Below are positions 1 to 9,029 of a stretch of DNA of 64,000 nucleotides, one piece after another. Position numbers and translations under genes: made by a program. Source of the stretch: an uncultured Bacteroidales bacterium (GTDB taxonomy: Bacteria; Bacteroidota; Bacteroidia; Bacteroidales; UBA932). Each line of letters begins with the position of its first letter. Position 1 is the stretch's first letter. The stretch is from NCBI GenBank assembly GCA_949286415.1, contig CASEBV010000027.1, forward strand, positions 17,228-81,227, given 5' to 3'. The notes beneath the pieces were generated by a model. The model did no database searches. It was not told the origin of the DNA and was given only the letters and a program-made list of their open reading frames with translations.

Positions 1-192
1 GGTCTTCCCGACGCCGGGAGGTCCCCACAGGATGAATGAAGTGAGGTTTCCTGTTTCAATCATCTTCCTGAGCACACCGCCGGGACCGACAAGATGTTTC
101 TGGCCCACATAGCCGTCAAGAGTATGCGGCCGCATTCTTTCGGGAAGGGGAGGAAGCATTCTGCTCCTGCCGATATTGTCATCAAAATTCAT
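1..192 (-). CDS. rarA: Replication-associated recombination protein A (RarA/MgsA), N-terminal fragment
   Basis: The first 64 codons of a minus-strand AAA+ ATPase; the rest lies outside the window. The visible protein starts MNFDDNIG, has [15 protein letters not shown] followed by LVGPGGVL, and reaches the Walker A motif GPPGVGKT exactly at the window edge. The 'RP.TLD.YVGQ..L.GPG' block is characteristic of RarA, which acts at stalled replication forks with clamp-loader-like ATPase activity. The ATG at 190-192 is supported by a consensus Bacteroidetes promoter about 45 bp upstream (242-272). It is divergent from pyruvate kinase. Only the N-terminal part is visible, so integrity of the gene is unknown. 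Confidence 0.85.
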   Translation of the reverse strand, partial: MNFDDNIGRSRMLPPLPERMRPHTLDGYVGQKHLVGPGGVLRKMIETGNLTSFILWGPPGVGKT

Positions 193-241
193 GATATGTC
201 CTTTTTGCGTCAGTTGACAGTCTTTCTGCTGACCGAGAGCA

Positions 242-272
242 CAAAAATACGAAAATAAATGCTGATAACAAA
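242..272 (-). promoter_or_regulatory. Promoter of rarA
   Basis: On the minus strand TTTG (272-269), 19 bp, then TATTTTTG (249-242), matching the Bacteroidetes -33/-7 consensus TTTG-N19..21-TAnnTTTG. Transcription would start near 235, about 40 nt before the rarA ATG. Confidence 0.7.
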
Positions 273-301
273 TATGTTAATAGTAATAACATTTTTGTTA
301 T
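265..301. repeat. 15-bp inverted repeat in the rarA/pyk divergent region
   Basis: Arms ATAACAAATATGTTA (265-279) and TAACATTTTTGTTAT (287-301) pair with one mismatch around a 7-nt spacer. It overlaps the -33 box of the rarA promoter, so it could be an operator; no regulator is identified. Confidence 0.45.
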
Positions 302-387
302 AATGAGAAAAAACTATATGAACATCGGGCGGTGATGAAGCAGGAAGCAATATTTTTACTAATTTCGCGAGCGGAAAAACCAATGAC

Positions 388-1791
388 ATGCAAAATAAGA
401 AAACCAAAATAATATGCACCGTGTCGGACATCAGATGCGATGTCATGTTCATCCAGAAACTGTATGAAAGCGGCATGAATGTCGTCCGCATCAATTCTGC
501 GCATGCATCTATAGAAGGCGCCCAGAAAATCGTGGACAATGTAAGGAAAGTATCTGACAAGATTGCCATAATGATTGACACGAAGGGACCGGAAGTAAGG
601 CTTACCCCGACAGAGCCCGCCGACGGATTTGAAGTCAGGACAGGCGACTGGATAGAAGTCCACAACGGCCCGGACAAGACAGGCAACAGGCATGTCCTCT
701 ATACCACATACCAGGGCTTCGTGAATGATGTGCCGGTAGGCTCGCATATCCTTGTCGATGACGGCGCGATAGACCTTTTCGTGACTGGAAAGGATGACGG
801 CAAGCTGCTCTGCGAAGTACAGAATGAAGGAATAGTCAAAGGAAAGAAAAGCGTGAATGTCCCCGGTGTCCATATCTCACTGCCTGCCCTCAGCGACAAG
901 GACAGGAGTTTTGTCAGATGGGCAATAGACGCGGACATTGACTTCATCGCGCATTCTTTTGTCCGCAGCAAGGATGATCTGGCTGAAATCCAGGAGATTC
1001 TTGAGGAAAACAAAAGCCATATAAAGATTATCGCGAAAATCGAGAACCAGCAGGGTATAGACAATCTGTACGACATTCTCTCATATTGTTATGGGGTAAT
1101 GGTGGCAAGGGGAGACCTCGGTGTGGAAATTCCGGCAGAAAGGATACCTCTCATCCAGAAAGAAATGATTCACACCTGCCGTCTTCGCAAGAAACCGGTG
1201 ATCATAGCGACGCAGATGCTTCACAGCATGATAGAGAATCCGCGCCCGACAAGAGCGGAAGTCACAGATGTGGCGAATGCCATTTTCCAGAGCACGGATG
1301 CCATAATGCTCAGCGGGGAAACCGCCAACGGGAAATATCCTGTTGAAGCAGTCCAGACAATGAACCGGATTGCCCTTGAGGCAGAGAAATCCAGTGACAT
1401 ATCGCTTGAACTGAACCTTGACAGGGCGCTCAAGCCTATAGCCGCAGTCCTGGCAAAGAATCTTGTGGAATCCACCCAATATCTGCCTGTAAAGGCTCTC
1501 ATATTCGATACATGGACGGGACGCACAGGCCGTTATCTGGCAGAATTCAGACCGAAGGTGCCTATATACGCCATGTGCTACAACTCATATACAATGAGAG
1601 AACTGGCACTGACATACGACATCTATGCATATAAATTCGAAATACAGGGGAGCAAGGAAGATTTCGTGAAAACATCGATAGAGATGCTTCTGCAGGATGG
1701 GAAAATACGCAAGGGAGATCTTGTGGCATTCATAGGAGGAAGCTTCAAGGAAGAGCTCGGTGCAACTTACATGGAATTCAAATATGTCTGA
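388..1791 (+). CDS. pyk: Pyruvate kinase
   Basis: Converts phosphoenolpyruvate plus ADP to pyruvate plus ATP, the last step of glycolysis. The 467-residue protein has the N-terminal TKIICTVSD and MNVVRINSAHA segments, the substrate/metal motif IIAKIENQQGIDN, the active-site region VMVARGDLGVEIP, and the strand IATQMLHSMIENPRPTRAEV with DAIMLSGETANGKYP, all standard for the family; length is normal (about 470-480). A weak promoter, TAATTTCG at 360-367 (one mismatch to TAnnTTTG), lies 20 bp upstream. The stop overlaps the start of the following acetyltransferase, so the two are probably co-transcribed. Confidence 0.97.
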   Translation: MQNKKTKIICTVSDIRCDVMFIQKLYESGMNVVRINSAHASIEGAQKIVDNVRKVSDKIAIMIDTKGPEVRLTPTEPADGFEVRTGDWIEVHNGPDKTGNRHVLYTTYQGFVNDVPVGSHILVDDGAIDLFVTGKDDGKLLCEVQNEGIVKGKKSVNVPGVHISLPALSDKDRSFVRWAIDADIDFIAHSFVRSKDDLAEIQEILEENKSHIKIIAKIENQQGIDNLYDILSYCYGVMVARGDLGVEIPAERIPLIQKEMIHTCRLRKKPVIIATQMLHSMIENPRPTRAEVTDVANAIFQSTDAIMLSGETANGKYPVEAVQTMNRIALEAEKSSDISLELNLDRALKPIAAVLAKNLVESTQYLPVKALIFDTWTGRTGRYLAEFRPKVPIYAMCYNSYTMRELALTYDIYAYKFEIQGSKEDFVKTSIEMLLQDGKIRKGDLVAFIGGSFKEELGATYMEFKYV

Positions 1792-2374
1792 GAAAATTTC
1801 TGAAATTCAAGTCAGACCTGCCGAAAAGAATGATTCGGAGGCTGTGGCAAGGCTGCTGATGATGGCCTGGCCAATGGATTCATTCCTTGAAATGAATCCG
1901 GGCATGACGGAAGATGATTTCGCTCTCATCATCAAAAGTTTTGTGGAGGCAGAAGACACTCTCTACAGCTACAGGAACACAATCGTGGCCGTCAGAGGGG
2001 AAGAGATCGCCGGAGCGATGAACGGCTACGACGGAGCACTGTATGAAATGTTGAAAAAGCCGGTGACCGATGATTTCAGACGGAGATTTCCCGACTCCAG
2101 CTCCGGCTTCGGCCTTGTGAAAGAGACTCAGGCAGGGGAGTTCTATCTTGATTCAATCGGAGTCAATCCTGCCATGCGGTCCATGGGCATAGGCTCCAGG
2201 CTGTTCTCCGCAATGCTTGAAAGGGCTGCTGGACTCGGGTTTACAAAAGCCGGACTGATTGTGGATGTAGACAAGCCGAAGGCGGAGGCTCTGTACCTCC
2301 GGCTCGGATTCAAGACTGTCGGCTACAGGGATTTCATGGGACATCCGATGAAGCACATGCAGATTGACTTATAG
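1784..2374 (+). CDS. GNAT family N-acetyltransferase
   Basis: A 196-residue acetyl-CoA-dependent N-acetyltransferase; the substrate is unknown. The acetyl-CoA pyrophosphate-binding segment VNPAMRSMGIGSRLFSAML (Q/RxxGxG/A type) and the C-terminal KAEALYLRLGFKTVGY motif are clear. I chose the ATG at 1784, which gives MSEKISEIQVRPAEKND and an 8-bp overlap with the pyruvate kinase stop; an upstream ATG at 1760 would lie deep inside pyk. The overlap suggests translational coupling with pyk. Confidence 0.88.
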   Translation: MSEKISEIQVRPAEKNDSEAVARLLMMAWPMDSFLEMNPGMTEDDFALIIKSFVEAEDTLYSYRNTIVAVRGEEIAGAMNGYDGALYEMLKKPVTDDFRRRFPDSSSGFGLVKETQAGEFYLDSIGVNPAMRSMGIGSRLFSAMLERAAGLGFTKAGLIVDVDKPKAEALYLRLGFKTVGYRDFMGHPMKHMQIDL

Positions 2375-2383
2375 CTCCATGCA

Positions 2384-2923
2384 ATGAACAGACTATGCAT
2401 TTCCGCATTTCTCTGCCTGCTGCTGACTGCGACAGGCATCACGGAAGTGCACGCACAGGACAAAGTAAAGGCAGCAGGGGCGGAATTTTCGCTGACAGGC
2501 ATCGGAATAAATCTGCAGCTGAACGCAAAAGACAATTCTTTCCACAGCATTTCAGCGGAAATGGACATGGCCAAGGCCTTCATGGGCATGTCCCGCATGC
2601 CCGGAATCAGAGCCAGCTATGTGATTGACTTCGTGTTTTCGGCTGCCTCATATAATAATTTCGGAGTCAGATGGTTCGCCGGCCCAGGATTCACAGCAGG
2701 CTATGTCCAGGACATGGATGCCGATTTCGGGATAATGGCTGGAATATGCGGAAATGCCGGAGTGGAATTCACTTTCGCGGTGCCGGTCATCCTTTCGCTC
2801 AGCTTCTCTCCTGTACTTGCAGCGCACACAAGCGCGAAAGGCAGCAGCCTTGCGCTTGAAATCTACAGGTACGGTCTTCTGCAGACAATTTCACCCAGAC
2901 TCGGAATAAAATATGACTTCTAA
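2384..2923 (+). CDS. Putative small outer-membrane protein
   Basis: A 179-residue secreted protein of unknown function. A signal peptide is evident (MNRLCISAFLCLLLTATG followed by a cut after VHAQ). The mature part alternates hydrophobic and polar residues and ends in an aromatic residue (GIKYDF), typical of a small beta-barrel inserted by the BAM complex. It starts 9 bp after the acetyltransferase and overlaps the next gene by 11 bp, so pyk, the acetyltransferase and these two proteins look like one transcription unit. I recognise no named family. Confidence 0.7.
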   Translation: MNRLCISAFLCLLLTATGITEVHAQDKVKAAGAEFSLTGIGINLQLNAKDNSFHSISAEMDMAKAFMGMSRMPGIRASYVIDFVFSAASYNNFGVRWFAGPGFTAGYVQDMDADFGIMAGICGNAGVEFTFAVPVILSLSFSPVLAAHTSAKGSSLALEIYRYGLLQTISPRLGIKYDF

Positions 2924-3563
2924 GAACCAAATAAACACATCCGTCGCTCTGGCCATATTCCTTCTTGCCTCGATATGCAATGCGGCAGCACAGGATTCGG
3001 AATCCCGAAAAGATTTTCCGAGATTTACTTTCGGAATCGAAGGCAGCTGCATGGTGACTTTCGGAACATATTTCCACAATAATTTTATTGCCGACGACGG
3101 CTACAGAATAAATGTCCGTGAATTTGACACCGGCATTCTATGCAACGGGCAGTTGCTTGCCAATGCCGGATGCAATCTCAGCCGCAATCTGAATCTTTCT
3201 GTATATTTCGGAATCAGCGGCATACGCAAGCATGAGACCGCCTTGCCATTGACACTCAGACTTACGGCATTCTTCGGTAAAAATCCGCTTGAAGGAAGAT
3301 GGTTCGCCTTTGCAGACGGCGGAGCCGCCGTCGGGACTGAAAGGCTTTCATTCTCACCCGTCGGCAAACTCGGCGCCGGCTACAGGATAAGCCTTACAAG
3401 AAGCACGAAACTGGATTTCCTTCTGTCATATCAGATAATATATGACCATCCTGCAATAAAGGAAAGCATCGACGGAGTGACAACAGATGTCCCGCCGGAA
3501 AGAATCAGGAGGAACAATACGCTGATAAACGCCCTTACTTTCGGTATCGGGCTCAATTTCTGA
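2913..3563 (+). CDS. Putative outer-membrane beta-barrel protein
   Basis: A 216-residue secreted protein with signal peptide (hydrophobic VALAIFLLASICNAAAQ). The mature chain has alternating strands such as NLNLSVYFGISGI and RISLTRSTKLDFLLSYQIIY and ends LTFGIGLNF, with the terminal Phe that the BAM machinery favours. It overlaps the previous small outer-membrane-like gene by 11 bp and resembles it in architecture, so they may be partners or distant duplicates. Function unknown. Confidence 0.7.
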   Translation: MTSKNQINTSVALAIFLLASICNAAAQDSESRKDFPRFTFGIEGSCMVTFGTYFHNNFIADDGYRINVREFDTGILCNGQLLANAGCNLSRNLNLSVYFGISGIRKHETALPLTLRLTAFFGKNPLEGRWFAFADGGAAVGTERLSFSPVGKLGAGYRISLTRSTKLDFLLSYQIIYDHPAIKESIDGVTTDVPPERIRRNNTLINALTFGIGLNF

Positions 3564-3622
3564 ATATATTTGAATAAAAATATGTACATTTATCAATTGA
3601 ATTAATTTTTCACCTGAAAGCC

Positions 3623-4822
3623 ATGAACAGAATCATTTCAGAACGAATAAGATATGTCGGAGTCAATGACCACAGCAAAGTAATCTTCGAAGGTCTGTGG
3701 CCGCTTCCGTTCGGAGTTTCATACAATTCATATCTTGTCATTGACGACAAGACAGCCCTGATAGACACGGCGGAGGCTGATTTCCACAACGAGTATCTTT
3801 CAAATGTAAGGGAGCTGACAGGAGGGCGCCCCATTGACTATCTCATTGTCAACCACATGGAACCGGACCATTCCTCCCTAATGAAAGACATCAGGGAGGC
3901 ATATCCGGACATTCAGATAGTGACGAATGCCAAGGCTGTCCCTATGATAAAGGGATACTACGGCATCACAGACAACATTATCGTCATAAAAGAAGGTGAC
4001 AGCCTGAGTCTCGGGCACACGACACTCACATTCCACATGGCTCCGATGGTACACTGGCCGGAGACAATGGTCACATATCTTGCAGAAGAACAGACGCTGT
4101 TCTCCGGAGATGCATTCGGAACATTCGGAGCCGTCGAAGGGGAAATTGTCGACTCCGGAGCCAGTCTATGCGGATGGCTCGGCAAGACAGAAAACTGTTT
4201 TGCCGGCTTCAGCGACGAAATGACAAGATACTATTCCAACATCGTCGGGAAATACGGACAGACGGTCCAGTCCGCACTGAAAAAACTCGCCGGTCTGGAA
4301 ATCAAGAGAATATGCAGCACCCACGGCCCTGTATGGGAACAATATGTCCCTGAAGTCATCGGCAGATATGACAGTCTCAGCCGCTATGAGGCGGAAAAGG
4401 GAGTCTGCATCGCATATGCATCAATGTACGGAAATACGGAGAAAGCCGCGAAGGCTCTTGCGGCTGAACTTGCGAAGAGGGGAGTACGCCACACCCTGCA
4501 TAACCTCGGGACGGAAAATGTCTCATATGCCTATCGTGATGTGTTCAAGTACGATACCGTTGCAATAGGGGCTCCGACATACAACAACGACATCTTTCCT
4601 CCTGCATACAATTTCATGTATGGAATAAGCGCCAGACTTGTCAAGAACAGGAAGTTCTTTGCATTCGGCTCTTATACATGGGCCGGAGCAAGTGTCAGAC
4701 TGCTGAACGAAATGGCGGTGAAACTCGGATTCGGGCTTGTTTCCGAGGGAATGTCCTTTGCACAGGGCTATTCTGCAGACAAATGCAGCATGGCATCTGT
4801 TGCTGAACTTATGATGAAATAA
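3623..4822 (+). CDS. FprA-family A-type flavoprotein (flavodiiron protein)
   Basis: A 399-residue flavodiiron protein that reduces O2 (or NO) in the cytoplasm and protects anaerobes. The N-terminal metallo-beta-lactamase-like domain has the diiron motif NHMEPDHS (H-x-E-x-D-H) near residues 77-84, a further ligand region PMVHWPETM and SGDAFGTFG; the C-terminal flavodoxin domain begins at about residue 255 with the FMN loop ASMYGNTEKAAKA and has GAPTYNNDIFPP. Length matches the two-domain class without rubredoxin fusion. It stands alone after a 59-bp AT-rich gap. Confidence 0.95.
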   Translation: MNRIISERIRYVGVNDHSKVIFEGLWPLPFGVSYNSYLVIDDKTALIDTAEADFHNEYLSNVRELTGGRPIDYLIVNHMEPDHSSLMKDIREAYPDIQIVTNAKAVPMIKGYYGITDNIIVIKEGDSLSLGHTTLTFHMAPMVHWPETMVTYLAEEQTLFSGDAFGTFGAVEGEIVDSGASLCGWLGKTENCFAGFSDEMTRYYSNIVGKYGQTVQSALKKLAGLEIKRICSTHGPVWEQYVPEVIGRYDSLSRYEAEKGVCIAYASMYGNTEKAAKALAAELAKRGVRHTLHNLGTENVSYAYRDVFKYDTVAIGAPTYNNDIFPPAYNFMYGISARLVKNRKFFAFGSYTWAGASVRLLNEMAVKLGFGLVSEGMSFAQGYSADKCSMASVAELMMK

Positions 4823-4849
4823 TTCTAAACTGCAGGCCGCCTTCTGGCA

Positions 4850-6286
4850 TCAGCGCCAGTCTCCATGAGTACGGTAACGGCTCACATTGAATGTCAGTCC
4901 GAAATTGACATTAAGATTCATGTTGTTATATGGAACACATAATCCGTTGAGCGCTTCTATCGGAGGCGTCACGTTCCAGAAGGCATAGTCTGTACCGACG
5001 AACAGGCCTATGCCCGGAAGGTCAAAGTTGATTATCGCACCCAAAGAAGAGCCGAAATTGGAGGCTCCGTAACTTGCAGAAAGTCCGAACCATTTGGCAG
5101 GGGAGAGATTGAAGAAAAACCGGCCTTCATTTTTTGAAAAAGGACCGGCTATCCTGGACGAATACAGAAAGCCCACTGACATTTTCCTGTAGAACGGCAT
5201 TTCATATTCTGCGCCGAGATTGACAGTACATGTCAGCATCTGATTATATCTTTTGCCGGAGGCGTCCCGGTTCATCTTTATCATCCCGAGCAGATCGTCT
5301 CCCATGGCTTCAAACTGCTTGCCGATTGTGTTTTCGTCTCCTTCGTCAAAGGAAATGTTGTCAAATCCGGTAAATTCCCAGCTGTTGCTTCCCGTGGTTG
5401 CCGATATCGCATTTGTTCCCCACGACATGAAACCGAGGTCAAGGACGGCTGCCGAGATGTTAAGCCCCTTGAGAATGCCGCCGAACCTGTATTCTGCTCC
5501 GAGATCAAGGGCAAGCCCCATGCCGATGCCGGATGTGATATTGTCAATGCTGAAATCACCGAATCCGATATTCCCGAAGTCAAGTTCGTCAGTCCCCTCG
5601 ATGACAGGTATCTCCAGCATTGGTACAGAAGCCTTCAGCGAGCCCTCAGATGTTATGCTCCACTTGTCCTCATTCATTGTTATGTTCATCTTGTCTATCC
5701 TGAGGTCGGCACTTGCCAGGCCTGCAAGCACCTTGAGCTTTGCTCCGATATTGAGATGTTCCGTTATCTGATGCGAATGTCCGAGGGCAAGTTCGACATA
5801 ATTCATGGACTTCAGCCCCAGATTGCTTATGTCATATGAGGACTTGGCTCCGAGATTCTTCATGAAATCGAAGAGATCGCGCGGAAGATTGACAGATGTG
5901 CTTGAACGCAGATTGAGCTCCACTGTCGTAAACCCTTTCTTTCCCCAGGCACCTACCGTAAAAAGATTGGTATTCAGATCCAGGGCTATGATATTGTTTT
6001 TGTTGAGTTTTCCAAGGAAATCCGATGCACTCACATCCGGATGCATGAATGTGGCAAGCTGTCCGTCAACAGGGTACAGGAATGTGCCGATTCCGAGCTT
6101 GCTCTGCGTGCCGATAGAAATATTGCCGACGGCAGGCAAAGCAAAATAGCTTCTGGTGGCGGCAAATGCCGGATTGAGTCTGTGCCTGTACTTGTATCCG
6201 TCAAGAAAATATGCGGAATTGAAATTCTGGGCAACAGCAGGTATCGCAAGGACTGATATTGCAAGCGACAATATTATTTTTCTCAT
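4850..6286 (-). CDS. DUF5723 family outer-membrane protein
   Basis: A 478-residue protein with a signal peptide (MRKIILSLAISVLAIPAVAQ) and FNSAYFLDGYKYRHRLNPAFA just after it, a segment I associate with the DUF5723 proteins of Bacteroidetes. Repeated amphipathic strands (SVGFLYSSRIAGPF, KWFGLSASYGASNFG, NLNVNFGLTFNVSRY) point to an outer-membrane beta-barrel. It follows the large lipoprotein at 6304-8277 by 17 bp and probably shares the promoter at 8306-8337. The role is unknown; the pairing suggests a barrel plus surface or periplasmic lipoprotein partner. Confidence 0.75.
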   Translation of the reverse strand: MRKIILSLAISVLAIPAVAQNFNSAYFLDGYKYRHRLNPAFAATRSYFALPAVGNISIGTQSKLGIGTFLYPVDGQLATFMHPDVSASDFLGKLNKNNIIALDLNTNLFTVGAWGKKGFTTVELNLRSSTSVNLPRDLFDFMKNLGAKSSYDISNLGLKSMNYVELALGHSHQITEHLNIGAKLKVLAGLASADLRIDKMNITMNEDKWSITSEGSLKASVPMLEIPVIEGTDELDFGNIGFGDFSIDNITSGIGMGLALDLGAEYRFGGILKGLNISAAVLDLGFMSWGTNAISATTGSNSWEFTGFDNISFDEGDENTIGKQFEAMGDDLLGMIKMNRDASGKRYNQMLTCTVNLGAEYEMPFYRKMSVGFLYSSRIAGPFSKNEGRFFFNLSPAKWFGLSASYGASNFGSSLGAIINFDLPGIGLFVGTDYAFWNVTPPIEALNGLCVPYNNMNLNVNFGLTFNVSRYRTHGDWR

Positions 6287-6303
6287 AAGATACTCTCTTT
6301 TAT

Positions 6304-8277
6304 TTATTGAATGACAAATTCAGCATTTCCGTCTATCAGGACCGACATGTCTGAAATCATAATGTACTGATTGGCATTGAGACATCTGCCTTCAAGCTCA
6401 CCTTCAGGAACGGTGGCTCCGATATTGAGACGGAAACCGTCAAGGAGTTTCAGCGATTCCATGTCCGCAGAGCCAGAAATCACCAGAGTTGAAGATGATT
6501 CTTTGCCTATGTCTCCCGCATGAACAACGGCAGCGGCTCCGTCAGGCGTAAGGATATTGAAGTCCAGGCCGTCAGTGGCAGGAATTTCATTGCCGTCTGC
6601 ATCAATAGGGGAGACAGAAACTGCAAGCTCCAGAGGGAGGGCATTCACAAGTGTCAGAGAGATTCGCACATTACGGAAATTGACATTCATCTCCGGCTCT
6701 TCATCGGCATTGTCACCAAAAGTACCGCCGAGGCCGGTAATGTCAAAAGGATATGTGAACTGCAGGTCCCGTCCGAACGCCAGCGGCACATTGACCGAAT
6801 AATCGACAGAAAAATCGTAGGATATGTCCCCGCCGTCAGCAGGATAAACCATTTCCCTGTAATCGCTGTCGGAGTATCCGCTCTCCTTGTTACCTTCATG
6901 AGGAACAGACACATTTATATCAGAAAACTCAATTGCATATGGAATCCGCCTGAGCAAGTCGTTGAAATTGCCTATGACAATGTCAAGAGGCGGATTGGAG
7001 CCTTCCGGCAAGGAGGCTGATGAGAGGTCCGCACCTCTGACAGAAAGGAAGATGACGGTATTGCCAGGATTGACGAGGATGGCATTCTCGGAATCTGCAT
7101 CAGCACTGCCTATCTCCAAAGGTCTCTCCATTGTGTAATTGCCGTTCTCATCAAGACCGTTGACAGTGGCTGAAACAAGGGCAGGGAACGGGGAAGTATT
7201 GCTGACATCAAGCCTTATCACAGGATTATATATGTCAAGCACAATATCGTCCCCGGCAAGGAATTCCGGCAATTCTCCGATTTCAACACGCTGGGGCTCA
7301 ATGTCAAATTCAGGCTCAATCACAGCACTTGCTCCAAGCACATCGACATCAAGCACATTCATCGAAAGCTCGGCAACGGCCGCCTTTGGCATCTGGCCGA
7401 GAGTAGTCCCGAAATCAGATGCAGCTGCGTCATAGTACAGATCCCTGAGGGCAATAACTTGATTTATAATGATTTTTGTATCGACAAGCCCTTGCTGTCC
7501 GTCAGTGTCTTCCTCAAGGGAGCGAACATCTATTGAATTGATATTCAATGAATAGACTATCGGATTGCCCGAGCGGACATACATGTCTTCCGTGAAATGG
7601 AGCTCATGTCCGTTCCTGACTTCAGCACCGGACTGACCGCCATCAAGCGTGACATTTACATATTCCGGAAAATCAATTACAAAGCCTGCCTTGAAAGTAA
7701 TTGCCCCTTCGTTTACGGCAAAAACCAGATTTGCAGGAGCATCCAGATTTATTACACCTATTGACTTCACAATCCTGGCCATTTCGCTGACTTCTTCATC
7801 AACAGTTATGTCAACTGTTTTTTCTGTCTCCTGGAACGCCTTGACGTGAGTCAGCCTGAGGGAGGAAATGTCCATATCGTCGGTAACTCCGTCGCCTGCC
7901 GCAGCCCGGAATTCATCATACAGATTGGCATTTATGTCAAATCCTCCGTCATGAACCAGTTCGTCACGGTCAATTATTATACGGTCTATAAGTACATTTT
8001 CAAGAATGGGAGATTCGGCTTCGACATGAATGGAATAATCTCCGGTCTGCGGATCAGCCGTCACCACTGAACCTTCTTCGATTTCAAAGAAATCTCCGAC
8101 TGCAATTTTGCCTGTGCTGCCGAGCGGAGCCCCGATCTCGGCATCAATTCCTATTGTCGTGTCAATCCCTTTGTTGAGATCATAATCTTCATTGACGCAC
8201 GAACTGAAGACAAATGCTGACGATACAGCAACAAGTGCCGTAATGCAGTTCTTCGCCTGAAAGTTTCTCTGTTGCAT
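6304..8277 (-). CDS. Large lipoprotein of unknown function
   Basis: A 657-residue protein beginning MQQRNFQAKNCITALVAV with the lipobox VFSSC followed by VNEDYDLN, so a probable signal peptidase II substrate; no charged KK-x start is needed. The rest is rich in short beta-strands with three or so repeated modules (for example 'DISSLRLTHVKAF', 'VKSIGVINLDAPANLVFAVNEG'), suggesting beta-sandwich domains. I chose the ATG at 8275-8277 because the consensus promoter at 8306-8337 would start transcription near 8299, downstream of the longer open frame's start at 8328. First gene of a two-gene unit with the DUF5723 protein. No known family recognised. Confidence 0.75.
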   Translation of the reverse strand: MQQRNFQAKNCITALVAVSSAFVFSSCVNEDYDLNKGIDTTIGIDAEIGAPLGSTGKIAVGDFFEIEEGSVVTADPQTGDYSIHVEAESPILENVLIDRIIIDRDELVHDGGFDINANLYDEFRAAAGDGVTDDMDISSLRLTHVKAFQETEKTVDITVDEEVSEMARIVKSIGVINLDAPANLVFAVNEGAITFKAGFVIDFPEYVNVTLDGGQSGAEVRNGHELHFTEDMYVRSGNPIVYSLNINSIDVRSLEEDTDGQQGLVDTKIIINQVIALRDLYYDAAASDFGTTLGQMPKAAVAELSMNVLDVDVLGASAVIEPEFDIEPQRVEIGELPEFLAGDDIVLDIYNPVIRLDVSNTSPFPALVSATVNGLDENGNYTMERPLEIGSADADSENAILVNPGNTVIFLSVRGADLSSASLPEGSNPPLDIVIGNFNDLLRRIPYAIEFSDINVSVPHEGNKESGYSDSDYREMVYPADGGDISYDFSVDYSVNVPLAFGRDLQFTYPFDITGLGGTFGDNADEEPEMNVNFRNVRISLTLVNALPLELAVSVSPIDADGNEIPATDGLDFNILTPDGAAAVVHAGDIGKESSSTLVISGSADMESLKLLDGFRLNIGATVPEGELEGRCLNANQYIMISDMSVLIDGNAEFVIQ

Positions 8278-8305
8278 AATAAATCCCTTATAACCAGATA
8301 TCAGA

Positions 8306-8337
8306 CAAAAGTAGAGATTATTTTTCAATTTGACAAA
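8306..8337 (-). promoter_or_regulatory. Promoter of the lipoprotein/DUF5723 unit
   Basis: Minus strand TTTG (8337-8334), 20 bp, TACTTTTG (8313-8306): an exact Bacteroidetes promoter. It decides the start of the downstream lipoprotein gene. Confidence 0.75.
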
Positions 8338-8473
8338 ATGCGCATCCCGGACACCGGCTTGGCAGTATGACAGATTTTGTCACACAATTTATATTATGTT
8401 AACTTGGATATGCTGGAGGAATCCCCTGCAGGCAGAGGCTGCCGTAAAAATTGATGAAGACACGAATTAAAAG

Positions 8474-8504
8474 TTTGTGAAGTCGGATTTATTGGATAAA
8501 TTTG
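8474..8504 (+). promoter_or_regulatory. Promoter of the 136-residue protein gene
   Basis: TTTG (8474-8477), 19 bp, TAAATTTG (8497-8504), an exact consensus match. Transcription would begin around 8511, leaving a leader of fewer than 10 nt before the ATG at 8518. Confidence 0.7.
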
Positions 8505-8517
8505 CGCACCTGCAATT

Positions 8518-8928
8518 ATGATGAAGAAACTGAAAATAGTAAAACTGATTTTAGCTGCAGCCGCAGTCGCTGTCGCAGCCTTTCTTCATATAAAAACGGA
8601 TTCTGAAACCCCGGAATCGGGGAAAAATTATCAGCAGGAAGAAATTCTTCAGAATGACAACTCCTCGGAGAGATACATAGACTGGAACAGTCCGTCAATC
8701 AGTTCGGCAAGGACCGAGGTCTTCACGGACAGGAACCAGAACGGACCGTCAGCCGCACGAGGCCATAATTCGGCAAAGACACTTAACCGTGAGGCCGGAA
8801 TGGCAAATGTCCCGTCCATGCTGTCTGCAATGTCACAGAAAGGATATTCGGGACAGATGGAATTGTTTCCGTCAGGAACAAACTCAATTGACCATCATCT
8901 GATAATGTTGCGTAAATTGCTTATTTAG
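8518..8928 (+). CDS. Hypothetical secreted or anchored small protein
   Basis: A 136-residue protein with an N-terminal hydrophobic stretch (KIVKLILAAAAVAVAAFLH) that could be a signal peptide or a single membrane anchor, followed by a polar, probably disordered segment rich in Ser, Asn and Glu. The C-terminus, SGQMELFPSGTNSIDHHLIM then LRKLLI, is the most ordered-looking part. The gene is supported by its own consensus promoter (8474-8504) with a very short leader. No family recognised; it stands alone between two intergenic gaps. Confidence 0.6.
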   Translation: MMKKLKIVKLILAAAAVAVAAFLHIKTDSETPESGKNYQQEEILQNDNSSERYIDWNSPSISSARTEVFTDRNQNGPSAARGHNSAKTLNREAGMANVPSMLSAMSQKGYSGQMELFPSGTNSIDHHLIMLRKLLI

Positions 8929-9029
8929 TGTCAAAAATACAATTCAAGGACATACATTTACACACGACACACACAATTTTACACAACACACGACATTAAT
9001 ACCGGGAAAGGCCGGCATAAATAACAAAA

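Noticed and set aside
8278..8328. Longer start of the 657-residue lipoprotein
   Set aside because: It would lie upstream of the predicted transcription start given by the promoter at 8306-8337 and would spoil the lipoprotein signal.
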